This document shows positions 37,281-46,888 of a DNA stretch of 59,315 nucleotides, piece after piece (position 1 is the first letter of the stretch; the number at the start of each line of letters is the position of its first letter). The DNA comes from Burkholderiales bacterium (GTDB lineage: Bacteria > Pseudomonadota > Gammaproteobacteria > Burkholderiales > SG8-39). The translations under genes and the position numbers were made by a program. The notes under the pieces are model-generated. The model ran no database searches. It saw only the letters and a program-made list of their open reading frames with translations, and was not told where the DNA came from. The stretch lies in contig JAHDYJ010000016.1 of NCBI GenBank assembly GCA_023383795.1, positions 1-59,315 of the forward strand, given 5' to 3'.

Positions 37281-37426
37281 GCGCAGAATGCCGCCATTGC
37301 CCGGGTTCGCGCAAGGCATTACCATCGCCGGTGGATCGGAGATCGCGGCAGACTGCGGCACGAGACCCGGACGGTATCCGATCCGATCGTGCCGCGCCGG
37401 CCGAAACAACCGTGGAGGAGGGAACC

Positions 37427-38443
37427 ATGAGCAAGCTCTTCGTCGCCGCGCGCGGCGTCGCACTGATTGCGCTCTCGGCGCTGCTGGCCGGCGGCGCGGT
37501 TGCCGCGCCGCCGTACAACCTGACCCTCTCCGGCGCGAGCCCGGGCGGTCTCTGGTCCACCGTCGGCGCCGCATTCAATGCCTCGGTCGCCGCCGCCTAC
37601 CCCGGCTCAACGATCACCTATCAGACCTCCGGCGGCGGCCTCGCGAACGCGCAGCTGCTCGCCGACAACAAGGTGCCGATCGCGATCATCAACGACTTCG
37701 AGTTGCTGACCGCGGTGCAGGGCGCAGAGCCGTTCAAGGCGCCGATCAAGGACCTGCGCGTCGTGGTGCGCGGCTACCCGGCTTCGGCGCGCTTCCAGAT
37801 GCTGCATCTGCTGCTCACGAAGTCGTTCGCCGAGCAGCACGGCATCAAGTCGCTCGACGACCTGAAGGCGAAGAAGCCGCCGCTGCGCATGGCGCTCAAC
37901 CGGCGCGGCAACCTCGACGTCAAGCTCGGCGAGTACGCGATGCAGGAGCTCGGCATCGGCCTGAAGGACATCGAGAGCTGGGGCGGCCAGGTCGTCTACG
38001 CCGCCTCCGGCGAGCAGGCCAAGCTGATGGCCAACCGCCGCATCGACATGCTCAACATCGCGCTCTCGGTGCGACACCGTGCGATCCAGGAGGCGGCGAA
38101 CGCGGTCGAGCTGGTCGCGTTCGGCCTCACCGAGCCGCAGGCGAAGGCCGTCGCCGAGAAGGTCGGCGGACAGGTGTGCCCGATCACGAAGAAGGACTAC
38201 GAGTACCTCGTCGCCGACTCGCTTTCGGTCTGCCAGGGCGGCGTCATCGCCGCGAATGCGTCGCTCCCGGACGAGATCGCCTACGATCTCGCCAAGGCGG
38301 CGCACACCCAGATCGACAAGTACAAGGCCGCGCACCGCGTGTTCGAGCAGTCGATCACGCCCGAGAAGCTCGTGGAGTCCGCCGCCGCGCCGTATCATCC
38401 CGGCGCGCTGAAGTACTACCGCGAAGCCGGCCTGGTCAAGTAG
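37427..38443 (+). CDS. TAXI-family TRAP transporter periplasmic binding protein
   Basis: A 338-residue solute receptor of the TAXI group. Signal peptide cleavage is expected after AGGAVA. The family opening PYNLTLSGASPGGLWSTVG and the YQTSGGGLANAQLL segment are present. TAXI proteins feed fused TRAP permeases, one of which is encoded 77 bases downstream. ATG 37427 has a perfect GGAGGAGG site. Substrate unknown. Confidence 0.92.
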   Translation: MSKLFVAARGVALIALSALLAGGAVAAPPYNLTLSGASPGGLWSTVGAAFNASVAAAYPGSTITYQTSGGGLANAQLLADNKVPIAIINDFELLTAVQGAEPFKAPIKDLRVVVRGYPASARFQMLHLLLTKSFAEQHGIKSLDDLKAKKPPLRMALNRRGNLDVKLGEYAMQELGIGLKDIESWGGQVVYAASGEQAKLMANRRIDMLNIALSVRHRAIQEAANAVELVAFGLTEPQAKAVAEKVGGQVCPITKKDYEYLVADSLSVCQGGVIAANASLPDEIAYDLAKAAHTQIDKYKAAHRVFEQSITPEKLVESAAAPYHPGALKYYREAGLVK

Positions 38444-38520
38444 CGCCGCAGCGTCCGACCGGGGCGCACGCCCCGGCCGCGCTGTGCGCTCCCCAGCGAT
38501 CCACGCATCAAGGCCTCGCG

Positions 38521-40449
38521 TTGGTCGTTCCGCGCCTTCTCCGCCTGCGGACCTGGTTCTCGGTCGGCATCAGACGCAAGCCCGAGGGCTGGCTGAAGTG
38601 GTTCGTCACGGCGTGGGCGGCCGGAATCGGCGCCTACGCGGTGTGGGCCGCCACGATCGCGATCATCGATCCGTGGGAGCTCACGTCGATCTTCCTGACG
38701 GCCGCGTTCGTGCTGCTGTTCCTCACCATCGGCCCGTTCCCGAGCTCCGACGAGCGGCGCCCGAACCCGCTCGACTGGGCCATGGCGGCGGCGAGCGTCG
38801 GGCTGCTCGCCTACTGCGTCGCGAACGGGACGGAGATCGCCAAGCGCATCGCGCTGCTCGACCCGCTGACCCCGTGGGATCTCGCGGTCGGCACCGGCAT
38901 CTTCGCGCTGACGCTCGAGGCGACCCGGCGCACGACCGGGCTCGGACTCACCGCGGTCGTGCTCGGTTTCGTGCTCTACAACTTCTTCGGCCACCTGCTG
39001 CCGGGCGTGCTCGGCCACGGCTACATCGGTTACACGCATTTCCTCGACATCATGGTCTTCACGACCGACGGGATCATGGGTCTGCCGCTGCGCGTCGCGG
39101 CGACCTATGCGTTCCTGTTCGTCATGTTCGGGACCGTGCTGTCCTACTGCGGCGGCGCGGAGTTCTTCTTCAACCTGGCGGCGCTTCTCTCCGGCCGCCG
39201 GCCCGGCGGACCGGCCAAGATCGCGGTGGTGTCGTCGGGCATGTACGGCATGATCTCCGGCAGCCCGACCGCGGACGTCGTCACCACCGGCTCGATCACG
39301 ATCCCGATGATGAAGCGGCTCGGCTACAAGCCGGCGCTCGCCGGCGCGGTCGAGGTGGCGGCGTCGACCGGCGGCAGCATCATGCCGCCGGTCATGGGCT
39401 CGGCCGCGTTCATCATGGCCGAGTACACCGGCATCGAGTACCGCGACATCGCCGTCGCCGCGCTGCTGCCCGCGCTGCTCTACTACCTCGGCGTCTACTC
39501 GCAGGTTCACTTCCGCTCGGTGAAGATGGGGCTGCAGTCGCTCGACACCGCGGGCATTCCGACGCTCGGCGCCACGCTGCGCGAGGGCTGGCTCTTCATC
39601 GTGCCGCTGGTGGTGCTCACCTGGGCGCTGCTCGACGGCTACGACCCGAGCATGGTGGCGCTCTTCGGCACCATCTCGGTGATCATCACGGCCGCGTTCC
39701 GCAAGAAGAGCCGCATCGGCCCGATCGGCATCATGCGGGCGCTCGCCGAGACCACCCAGCGTGCGATCCCGGTGATCGGGGCCTGCGCCGCCGCCGGCCT
39801 GGTCATCGCCGGCATCTCGATGACCGGACTCGCCCCGAAGTTCAGCCACCTGGTCAACCTGATCACCGAGGGGCAGCTCTTCCTCACGCTGTTCGTCGCA
39901 GCGCTGCTCACGATCGTGCTCGGCTGCGGCATGCCGACGCCGAGCGCCTACATCCTCGCCGCCGTGCTGATCGGCCCGATCCTCGCCGCGTTCAAGATCC
40001 CGCCGATGGCGGCGCACATGTTCCTGCTCTACTTTGCGGTGGTGTCGGCGCTCACGCCGCCGGTCGCGGTCGCGGCGTTCGCCGCCGCCACGATCGCCGA
40101 CGCGAACCCGCTGCACATCGCGGCGGTCGCGACGCGCCTCGCGCTCGCCGCGTTCATCGTGCCGTTCGCCTTCGTGTTCGGCCCGGAGCTCTTGCTGATC
40201 GGGGCGTGGCACAAGACGCTCGTCGCTGGATGCACCGCCGCGGCGGGCGTGCTGCTCGTGGCGGCGGCGGTCGAGGGCTACGTGCGCGCGCCGATGCCCT
40301 GGTGGAGCCGCGTGCTGGCCGCGGCGGGCGGGCTGTGCCTGATCGCCCCCAACGTCACCGTGTCGGCGGTCGGCGCCGTGCTCGGCGCGGCGGCGTTCGC
40401 GCACTCGTGGTTCGCGCGCGGGGCCGGCGCGCCGCGCTCGGTCAACTGA
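38521..40449 (+). CDS. TAXI-type TRAP transporter fused permease
   Basis: About 642 residues, with the small and large permease domains fused, as usual in TAXI systems. Some 15-17 hydrophobic helices are visible. Conserved blocks include SGMYGMISGSPTADVVTTGS, ASTGGSIMPPVMGSAAF and the C-terminal GCGMPTPSAY and ALTPPVAVAAFA. No ATG is available at the right place; TTG at 38521 is the most plausible start, giving an N-terminus that matches the family. The short gap to the binding protein indicates one transcript. Confidence 0.88.
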   Translation: MVVPRLLRLRTWFSVGIRRKPEGWLKWFVTAWAAGIGAYAVWAATIAIIDPWELTSIFLTAAFVLLFLTIGPFPSSDERRPNPLDWAMAAASVGLLAYCVANGTEIAKRIALLDPLTPWDLAVGTGIFALTLEATRRTTGLGLTAVVLGFVLYNFFGHLLPGVLGHGYIGYTHFLDIMVFTTDGIMGLPLRVAATYAFLFVMFGTVLSYCGGAEFFFNLAALLSGRRPGGPAKIAVVSSGMYGMISGSPTADVVTTGSITIPMMKRLGYKPALAGAVEVAASTGGSIMPPVMGSAAFIMAEYTGIEYRDIAVAALLPALLYYLGVYSQVHFRSVKMGLQSLDTAGIPTLGATLREGWLFIVPLVVLTWALLDGYDPSMVALFGTISVIITAAFRKKSRIGPIGIMRALAETTQRAIPVIGACAAAGLVIAGISMTGLAPKFSHLVNLITEGQLFLTLFVAALLTIVLGCGMPTPSAYILAAVLIGPILAAFKIPPMAAHMFLLYFAVVSALTPPVAVAAFAAATIADANPLHIAAVATRLALAAFIVPFAFVFGPELLLIGAWHKTLVAGCTAAAGVLLVAAAVEGYVRAPMPWWSRVLAAAGGLCLIAPNVTVSAVGAVLGAAAFAHSWFARGAGAPRSVN

Positions 40450-40471
40450 GCCCTGCCGGAGGGTTCGCCGC

Positions 40472-41152
40472 ATGGCCGCTCTCGATCCGGATGCTGCACA
40501 GTGCCTGGTGCGCCGTGCGGCCCGCGCACTCGCGCGCGCCGGGCTGGCTAACGCCTACGGACACTGCAGCGCGCGGCTCGACGCGCACCGGTTCGTGGTC
40601 TGCGCGGCGCGCCCGATGGGCCTGATCATGGCGGGCGAACCCGGTGCGGTGGTGCCCGTCACCGGTCCGCTGCCCGCGGGCGTGCTGGGCGAGGTGCGCA
40701 TCCACCAGGCGATCTACCGCCGGCGCGCCGACGTCGGCGGCGTCGTGCGCTGCTTGCCGCCCAGGGTGCTATCGCTCTCGACGCTGCGGCGCACGCCGCG
40801 GGCGCGTCACGGCTTCGGCGCCTACTTCGCGCCCTCCCCGCCGTTGTGGGACGACCCCCAGCTCATCCGCTCGGACGCGCAAGCCGAGGGCGTGGCCGCG
40901 GCGCTCGGCGACGCGCGCGCGGTGGTGATGCGCGGCAACGGCGCGGTGACCGTCGGCGCCACGCTCGAGCAGGCCGTCGTGCACGCGTGGTACCTGGAAG
41001 ACGCGGCCCGCGTCGAGCTCGACGTGCTCGCGGCGGGCAGGTCGGAAGACGAAGCCGTGCTCACCCCCGAGGAAGCGCGCTTGCGCGCGATCGGCACCGG
41101 GCGCATCTACGAGCGCATGTGGGAGTACCTGACGCACGGCGACCCGGAGTAG
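40472..41152 (+). CDS. Class II aldolase-fold protein with degenerate metal site
   Basis: A 226-residue protein of the class II aldolase/adducin fold. The two metal histidines that normally form HxH are replaced by R93-C94-L95 (GVVRCLPPR), and the third ligand is replaced by N156 (MRGNGAVT). E74 and H78 remain in GEVRIHQAIY. It therefore should not bind zinc like its neighbour at 36493 and may be a non-catalytic or binding protein. It starts 22 bases after the TAXI permease stop, so a role with that transporter is suggested. Confidence 0.82.
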   Translation: MAALDPDAAQCLVRRAARALARAGLANAYGHCSARLDAHRFVVCAARPMGLIMAGEPGAVVPVTGPLPAGVLGEVRIHQAIYRRRADVGGVVRCLPPRVLSLSTLRRTPRARHGFGAYFAPSPPLWDDPQLIRSDAQAEGVAAALGDARAVVMRGNGAVTVGATLEQAVVHAWYLEDAARVELDVLAAGRSEDEAVLTPEEARLRAIGTGRIYERMWEYLTHGDPE

Positions 41153-41166
41153 CCGCGGCGCGCGTG

Positions 41167-41199
41167 CCGCCCCCTTCCGCCCGGGGCGGAAAGGGGCGG
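41167..41199. terminator. Bidirectional terminator hairpin between convergent genes
   Basis: A 15-bp stem with one mismatch (ccgcccccttccgcc against ggcggaaaggggcgg) and a 3-base loop lies between the aldolase-fold gene and the convergent molybdenum hydroxylase gene. No T-run on either side, but position and stability support a shared terminator. Confidence 0.6.
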
Positions 41200-41224
41200 G
41201 CGCCGGACAAGCCCGTATCCCGGA

Positions 41225-43456
41225 CTAGGCCTTCAGCGCGGCCTGCACGCGCGCCGGCGTGAACGGGACGTGACGCAGCCGCTTGCCGGTCAGCGCGAAG
41301 AACGCGTTTGCGATCGCGGGCGCGGCCGACGGCACGCCGAGCTCGCCGACCATGGTGGGCGGCGGCGGACCGCGCAGGATCTCCACGTGGATGGCCGGCA
41401 CCTCGGACATGCGCAGGATGTTGTACTCGTGGAAGTTCGACTGCTGCACCACGCCGTTCGTCATCGTCACCTGTTCCTTGAGCGCGCTGCTCAGCCCCCA
41501 GACGATGGCGCTCTCCATCTGCGCCTGGAACCCTGCCGGGTTGACGACGAGCCCGGCGTCGGCGGCGGCCCAGTAGTTGTGCACGCGGATCCGGCCGGAG
41601 CGCCGGTCGACCGAGATCTCCGCGACCGCCGCGACGAGCGAGCCGATCTTGGGCGCGAAGAGGCCGTACTCGGCGAACGCGAGCCCGAGCGCCGTCCCCG
41701 AGGCGCGCTGCTTGCCCCAGCCCGACATCTCGGCGACCTTTTCGAGCACCCGGCGCGCCCGCGGGTGGTCGGTCAGCGAGAGCCGGTACGCGAGCGGGTC
41801 CGCCTTCTGCGCGTGCGCGATCTCGTCGATCATCGATTCGATCGCGAACTTGGTGTAGCCGGAGCCGATCCCGCGCCAGGCCGCGACGCGCGTGCGCTCG
41901 GGTTCGCGCACGTGCTCGGACTGGACGTTCGCGACCTTCTCATAGTAGGGCAGCATCGCCCCGCTCATGAAGATGACGTCGCGGTTCTTCGACTTCTCGA
42001 CGTAGCCCGGCTGGTACACGAAGTCGCCCACGAGCTCGCCGACCACGCGCTGGCGCCAGCCGACGATCCGGCCGCTTGCATCGAGGCCGGCCTCGATCCG
42101 CTGCGTGGTCATCGGCCGGAAGGTGCCGGCCGCGAGATCGTCCTCGCGGCTCAGCACGAGCTTCACCGGCCTGCCGACCGCCTTCGCGATCAGCGCCGCG
42201 TCGACCGAGGCCTCCACGGTCGCCCGCCGCCCGAACCCGCCACCCAGGAAGTGCTGATGGACGTGCACCTTGTCGGCGCCGATGCCGAGCGCGGCGGCGA
42301 CGTCGAGCGTCGTGCGCGTCGGCGCCTGGGTGCCGACCCAGATGTCGACCCCGTCGGGACGCACGCTGGCGGTGCTGTTCATCGGCTCCATCTGCGCGTG
42401 GTAGACGTGGTCGCTCAGGTACTCTCCGACCATCACTCTAGCCGCGCCCTTGATCGCGCCGGCCGCGTCGCCCGCAGAGTGGAACACGACGCCGGTGTGC
42501 TTCATGTCGCGGCCGTCGGCGAGGTACTTTTCGAGATCGCGGTCGGTGTCGATCGCGTCGCCCGGCAGCCCCTTCTTCCACTCCACCTTCAGCTGGCGGC
42601 GCGCTTTCAGCGCCGCTGCGAAAGTGTCCGCCACCACCGCCACGCCGTGGCCCAGCATCACGACGTCGACCACGCCGGGCAGCTTGCGCACCGCATCGGC
42701 GTTCGCCGACATCGGACCGCTGCCGCGCACCGGCGCGCGGACCAGTGTCGCGTACGCCATGCCGGGCACGCGCGCGTCGATTCCGTAGGCGGCCCGGCCG
42801 GTCGATTTCGCGACGACGTCGACGCGCTCGACCGGGCGACCGATCAGCCGGAACCTGTCGCCCGGCTTCAGGTCCTTGGCCGGATCGATCTTCGGCGGGT
42901 GTGCGGGCGGCTTGGCGAAGGCCGCCACCTCGCCGTAGCTGATCTTGCGACCGCTCGCGGCGTGCACCACCGTGCTCGGTTCGGTGGCGAGCTCGGCCGC
43001 GGGCACGCCCCACTTCTCGGCGACCGCGTCGATGAGCACCCGGCGCGCCTGGGCGCCGGCGACGCGCAGCGGCATGAAGTAGCCGAGCGTCGAGATGCTC
43101 GCCACCACGTACTGCGCCTTGAAGATCGGATGGTGGTAGGCGGGGGCGATCGGCGACTGCTCGACCACGACCCGGCTCCAGTCGGCGTCGAGCTCCTCGG
43201 CGACGATGAGCGGCAGGCCGGTCATGACGCCCTGGCCCATTTCCGGCGCGGGCGCCTGGATGCGGATCGTGCCGTTCGGTTCAATCGACACGTAGGCGTT
43301 CAGCGCGTGCGCGCCGCCCGCGGCGTGCGCCTTGCGGGCGCCGCCGGCGCCGCCGAGGCCGAGCGTGATCGCGAAAGTGAGTCCCGCCGATGCGCCGAGA
43401 AACGCGCGCCGGCTGACGTTGAAGTCGAGCAATCGGGCTTCGTCGCGTTCGACCAT
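41225..43456 (-). CDS. Molybdopterin-binding subunit of a xanthine-oxidase-family hydroxylase (isoquinoline oxidoreductase type)
   Basis: A 743-residue large subunit binding the molybdenum cofactor. A Tat-like signal (SRRAFLGASAGLTFAITLG) near residue 15 indicates export of the folded complex. Family motifs include GGGFGRRA, the MGQGVMTGLPLIVAEELD segment and the GELGVPSAAPAIANA block, whose Glu is the catalytic base. It pairs with a single 2Fe-2S subunit and has no separate FAD subunit, as in isoquinoline 1-oxidoreductase and some aldehyde dehydrogenases, where cytochromes accept the electrons. Substrate unknown; probably an N-heterocycle or aldehyde. Confidence 0.9.
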   Translation of the reverse strand: MVERDEARLLDFNVSRRAFLGASAGLTFAITLGLGGAGGARKAHAAGGAHALNAYVSIEPNGTIRIQAPAPEMGQGVMTGLPLIVAEELDADWSRVVVEQSPIAPAYHHPIFKAQYVVASISTLGYFMPLRVAGAQARRVLIDAVAEKWGVPAAELATEPSTVVHAASGRKISYGEVAAFAKPPAHPPKIDPAKDLKPGDRFRLIGRPVERVDVVAKSTGRAAYGIDARVPGMAYATLVRAPVRGSGPMSANADAVRKLPGVVDVVMLGHGVAVVADTFAAALKARRQLKVEWKKGLPGDAIDTDRDLEKYLADGRDMKHTGVVFHSAGDAAGAIKGAARVMVGEYLSDHVYHAQMEPMNSTASVRPDGVDIWVGTQAPTRTTLDVAAALGIGADKVHVHQHFLGGGFGRRATVEASVDAALIAKAVGRPVKLVLSREDDLAAGTFRPMTTQRIEAGLDASGRIVGWRQRVVGELVGDFVYQPGYVEKSKNRDVIFMSGAMLPYYEKVANVQSEHVREPERTRVAAWRGIGSGYTKFAIESMIDEIAHAQKADPLAYRLSLTDHPRARRVLEKVAEMSGWGKQRASGTALGLAFAEYGLFAPKIGSLVAAVAEISVDRRSGRIRVHNYWAAADAGLVVNPAGFQAQMESAIVWGLSSALKEQVTMTNGVVQQSNFHEYNILRMSEVPAIHVEILRGPPPPTMVGELGVPSAAPAIANAFFALTGKRLRHVPFTPARVQAALKA

Positions 43457-43459
43457 GGC

Positions 43460-43912
43460 TCAGCCCTCCTGCGCCGCGCGCTCGATCGCGCGCACGATGC
43501 GGTTGTACGTGCCGCAGCGGCACAGGTTGCCGTTCATGTGCTGCACGATCTGCGCGCGCGTCGGACGCTTGTTCTTCGCGAGCAGCGCTGCCGCCTGCAT
43601 GATCTGGCCGGACTGGCAGTAGCCGCACTGCGGCACCTGCTCGGCGATCCACGCCCGCTGCAGCGGGTGATCGCCGGTCGCCGACAGTCCCTCGATGGTG
43701 GTGACCTTCCTGCCGCGTGCCGCGGACACCGGCGTCACGCAGGCGCGGACCGGCTGGCCGTCGACGTGGACCGTGCACGCGCCGCACTGGGCCGCGCCGC
43801 AGCCGTACTTGGTGCCGGTGTAGCCGAGCTCGTCCCGGATCACCCAGAGAAGCGGTGTGTCGGGCGGCTGCTCGGAGCGCGCGTCCTCGCCGTTGACGGT
43901 GAACTGGATCAT
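43460..43912 (-). CDS. 2Fe-2S subunit of the molybdenum hydroxylase
   Basis: A 150-residue iron-sulfur subunit of the CoxS/IorA type. The plant-ferredoxin site [16 protein letters not shown] and the second cluster site [10 protein letters not shown] with CRCGTYNRI are complete. It lacks a signal of its own and would be exported together with the Tat-tagged large subunit. The large-subunit gene starts three bases after its stop codon. Confidence 0.93.
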   Translation of the reverse strand: MIQFTVNGEDARSEQPPDTPLLWVIRDELGYTGTKYGCGAAQCGACTVHVDGQPVRACVTPVSAARGRKVTTIEGLSATGDHPLQRAWIAEQVPQCGYCQSGQIMQAAALLAKNKRPTRAQIVQHMNGNLCRCGTYNRIVRAIERAAQEG

Positions 43913-44205
43913 GGTGTGCCTCCTCCGGTGGACGATGCCGCCTCGGTGCGGCCGGTCTTCGTGCCGGCGCGGTCCCGAGCCGAACGACGACGGTAGCGCA
44001 ACCGGCCCGCAATTGCACGGCGCGGTGCAGTGCGTGTGGCGGGCGGCGACAACGGCGGTGGGACGCCGCCCAGGAGTGGGGCCCCGCGCGGCCGGTGCCG
44101 GCCCGCGGCTTCGCGGCGGGCGGCCGCGGTTGCGCTATCCTCGGCCGTCACGCCGTCGGCCCTCGGCTGACCCGACGCGTGCGCAACGAAGATCCGGGAG
44201 GCGGA

Positions 44206-44964
44206 ATGGGGGTTCTGGCAGGGACGGTGGCCGTGGTGACCGGCGGCGCGCACAGTCTCGGGCGGACCTTCTGCGAAGCGCTTGCCGTTGAGGGCGCGGA
44301 CATCGCCATCGCGGACATCCGCGATGGCCGCGACACCGCCGCAGAGCTTGCGCGCAGGTTCGAGGTCAGGGCGCGCAGCTGGCAGGTCGATGTGAGCGAC
44401 GAAGCCGCGGTCGCGCGGTTCGCCGCCGAGGTCGGGCAGACGCTCGGGCCGGCCGGCATCCTGGTCAACAATGCGGCGCTTTTCGCCGAGCTGCCGTCGC
44501 TGCCGTTCCACGATTTCCCGGCCGACCTCTGGGACCGCGTCATGGCGGTCAACGTGAAGGGCGCGTTCCTGATGGCGAAGCACGTCGCGCCGATGATGAT
44601 CGACCGCGGCCGCGGCAAGATCATCAACATCGGCTCGGGCACGGCCTACAAGGGCATGATCGAGATGGCGGCCTACGTGACTTCGAAGGCCGCCATTCTC
44701 GGGCTGACGCGCTGCCTCGCGCGCGAGCTCGGCCGCCACGGCGTGAACGTGAACACGCTCGCGCCCGGGCTGATCGAGAGCCCGTCGGTGCTCGAGCATC
44801 CGCACAACCTGGCGCCGAGCGAGGCGGTGATCCGCAGCCGGGCGCTCCAGCGGCGCGGGGTCCCAAGCGACCTGCTCGGGGCATTGGTGTTTCTCGCTTC
44901 GCCGGCGAGCGATTTCGTCACCGGCCAGACGCTCGCCGTCGACGGCGGCTCGATCACGCTCTAG
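44206..44964 (+). CDS. SDR-family oxidoreductase
   Basis: A 252-residue short-chain dehydrogenase with TGGAHSLG cofactor loop, NNAA motif, NIGSG containing the catalytic Ser, and YVTSK. The C-terminal FVTGQTLAVDGG is typical. ATG 44206 follows gggaggcgga. A TATCCT stretch near 44136 may be a -10 box. It is divergent from the molybdenum hydroxylase genes and convergent with the next dehydrogenase; substrate unknown. Confidence 0.85.
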   Translation: MGVLAGTVAVVTGGAHSLGRTFCEALAVEGADIAIADIRDGRDTAAELARRFEVRARSWQVDVSDEAAVARFAAEVGQTLGPAGILVNNAALFAELPSLPFHDFPADLWDRVMAVNVKGAFLMAKHVAPMMIDRGRGKIINIGSGTAYKGMIEMAAYVTSKAAILGLTRCLARELGRHGVNVNTLAPGLIESPSVLEHPHNLAPSEAVIRSRALQRRGVPSDLLGALVFLASPASDFVTGQTLAVDGGSITL

Positions 44965-44982
44965 GAAACCGCTGCGAGGCCG

Positions 44983-45897
44983 TCACCGCAGCGCATCGCG
45001 CAGACGCTCGGGATCGACCCGGACCGAGACGCCGGCCCGCTCTTCCTGCAGCGTCATCGCGATGCGTGCGTCGCGCTCGCCCCAGCCGCGCGCCACGGCC
45101 TCGCCGAGCTCGGCCAGCGCGATCTCGGCCACTGGCACCGGCACGCCGCAGGCGGCCGCCAGATCGCGGACGAGCGTCATGTCCTTGTGTGCGAGGCTCA
45201 GCGCGTGCGCCGGCGGATCGTAGCGGCCCGGCAGGAACTGCTCGGCCAGCCGGTCGAAGGTGCGCTTGCGCCCGAGCGCTCCCTGGCGCAGCGCGCGAAA
45301 GAGCGCGAGCGGCTCGACCCCCGCCTTGACGCCGAGCGTGAAGGCCTCCGCGAGCGCGGTCTGCACCGAGAAGCTCGCGCAGTTGTGCGCGAGCTTCGCC
45401 GCCGTTCCGGCGCCGATCGTGCCGACGTGCAGCGGATCGCTGCCGACTGCCGAGAGCACGGGCCGGTACTGCTCGAAGGCCTCGCGATCGCCGCCGACCC
45501 ACACCGCGAGCGTGCCGTCGGCGGCGGCCTGCGGCCCGCCGCTCACGGGCGCGTCGAGCATGCGTACCCCGCGCGCGGCGCACAGATCGTGCAGCCACCG
45601 CACGGTGGCGGGCGCGTTGGTCGTGAGGTCGAACCACGCCGCGCCCGGGCGCATCGCCGCGATCAGGCCGCCGGCGGCGACCGCCTCGACCTCGGGAGGG
45701 CCCGGCAGCGAGGTGAAGACGAGCTCCGCGTCGCGCGCCGCGTGCGCTGCGGTCTGCGCCCACTCGGCACCGGCCGCGGTCAACGGCGCCGCGGCCGCGT
45801 GCCGCGCGTCGTTGACACCGAGCGCGTGGCCTGCGCGCAGCAGATTGGCCGCGATCGGGCGGCCCATGGCCCCGAGACCGATGAATCCGATTCTCAT
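44983..45897 (-). CDS. 3-Hydroxyisobutyrate dehydrogenase-family NAD(P) oxidoreductase
   Basis: A 304-residue beta-hydroxyacid dehydrogenase. It has GFIGLGAMGRPIAANLL at the start, the substrate-binding DAPVSGGPQAA, and the catalytic Lys in GAGTAAKLAHN. The family includes 3-hydroxyisobutyrate, tartronate semialdehyde and 6-phosphogluconate relatives, and the substrate cannot be fixed here. It is downstream of, and probably co-transcribed with, the small carboxymuconolactone decarboxylase-family gene (33-base gap). Confidence 0.85.
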   Translation of the reverse strand: MRIGFIGLGAMGRPIAANLLRAGHALGVNDARHAAAAPLTAAGAEWAQTAAHAARDAELVFTSLPGPPEVEAVAAGGLIAAMRPGAAWFDLTTNAPATVRWLHDLCAARGVRMLDAPVSGGPQAAADGTLAVWVGGDREAFEQYRPVLSAVGSDPLHVGTIGAGTAAKLAHNCASFSVQTALAEAFTLGVKAGVEPLALFRALRQGALGRKRTFDRLAEQFLPGRYDPPAHALSLAHKDMTLVRDLAAACGVPVPVAEIALAELGEAVARGWGERDARIAMTLQEERAGVSVRVDPERLRDALR

Positions 45898-45930
45898 CGC
45901 GCGTCCTCCCCGCGGGGCGGCGGCGGCGCC

Positions 45931-46260
45931 TCAGTCGCGCGCCTGGAACACTTCCTTGGCGATCTGCGCCGCGTGGATGCCGGTCGGCCAGCCCGAGTAG
46001 AAGGCGAGGTGCGTGATCATCTCGCCGATCTCTTCGCGGGTGACGCCGTTGTCCAGCGCGCGCCAGAGGTGGCCGCGCAGCTGATCGGTGCGATACAGCG
46101 CGACCAGCGCGGCGACCGTGATCAGGCTGCGATCGCGCTTCGAGAGCCCGGGGCGTTCCCACACGTCGCCGAACAGCACGCCGTCCGTGAGCTCGCCGAG
46201 CTTCGGCACGATGTCGCGAACCTTGCTGATCCCCGAGGGCGGCGGGGCTGCTGTGCTCAT
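45931..46260 (-). CDS. Small carboxymuconolactone decarboxylase-family protein
   Basis: A 109-residue single-domain protein with the family core RDRSLITVAALVALYRTDQL and EIGEMITHLAFYSGWPTGI. There is no CxxC motif, so it resembles true 4-carboxymuconolactone decarboxylases rather than the redox-active AhpD. ATG 46260 has GGAGG seven bases upstream. It is divergent from the thioredoxin gene that opens the selenoprotein gene string. Confidence 0.85.
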   Translation of the reverse strand: MSTAAPPPSGISKVRDIVPKLGELTDGVLFGDVWERPGLSKRDRSLITVAALVALYRTDQLRGHLWRALDNGVTREEIGEMITHLAFYSGWPTGIHAAQIAKEVFQARD

Positions 46261-46413
46261 GAGGGCCTCCATGGCTGGATCTTCGGGAGAAACGCCGGTC
46301 CGCGGTCCGCACGGCATCGCGAACCGCCTCGCTCGCGCGCGTTCGCGCACAGGAGGCCGAAGTGTAGCCGGCGGCAGCGGCCCCGGGGGATGCGTATGCG
46401 GGCGGAAACAATC

Positions 46414-46430
46414 ACGCACGGTCCGTGCGT
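46414..46430. repeat. Palindrome acgcacgg-t-ccgtgcgt
   Basis: A perfect 8-bp inverted repeat with one central base, in the 287-base divergent interval between the small decarboxylase-family gene and thioredoxin. It lies 59 bases upstream of the predicted thioredoxin -35 box. A regulator site is possible. The remainder of the interval shows no gene. Confidence 0.5.
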
Positions 46431-46489
46431 CCGCGTAGCACTCCGCGGGTCAACGTCGACATGTGCCCAGGGATTCCGGTCGGCCGCGA

Positions 46490-46517
46490 TTGACCCCCGG
46501 CACCGGGTTCCGATAAG
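46490..46517 (+). promoter_or_regulatory. Predicted promoter of the thioredoxin-selenoprotein gene string
   Basis: TTGACC (46490-46495) and GATAAG (46512-46517) are separated by 16 bases, 30 bases before the thioredoxin ATG. Five and four of six consensus bases match. Confidence 0.5.
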
Positions 46518-46547
46518 GTGGGGACTGTCCGCCACCCGGGAGGCCGC

Positions 46548-46877
46548 ATGGCCGGCGCGCAGTTTGCGGAGTTCGACGAGGGCGACTTCGACGCCCGGGT
46601 GCTGCAGCGGCGCGGGGTCACGGTGGTCGACTTCTGGGCGGAGTGGTGCGCGCCCTGCAGGCAGATGGCGCGGATTCTCGGCGAGTTGGCGGCCGAGCTT
46701 CCGTCCGAGGTCGTGATCGGCAAGGTGGACGCGGACCGCAACCGCGCGCTGGTGGACCGCTACGGGGTGCGCGGGATCCCGGCGCTGCTGATCTTCAAGG
46801 ACGGGACGCTGGTCGACGCGCGCACCGGCGTCGACCGCAAGCAGGTGCTGAAGAAGGCGATCGAGACGCACGTCTGA
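46548..46877 (+). CDS. Thioredoxin
   Basis: A 109-residue cytosolic thioredoxin with the active site WCAPC in VDFWAEWCAPCRQM and the cis-proline in RGIPALLIFKDG. ATG 46548 follows GGGAGG. The AhpD-like selenoprotein gene starts 11 bases after its stop, with the ribosome site of that gene overlapping the stop codon. The first position in this gene string suggests that it supplies electrons to the selenoproteins behind it. Confidence 0.93.
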   Translation: MAGAQFAEFDEGDFDARVLQRRGVTVVDFWAEWCAPCRQMARILGELAAELPSEVVIGKVDADRNRALVDRYGVRGIPALLIFKDGTLVDARTGVDRKQVLKKAIETHV

Positions 46878-46888
46878 GGAGTCCGCAC

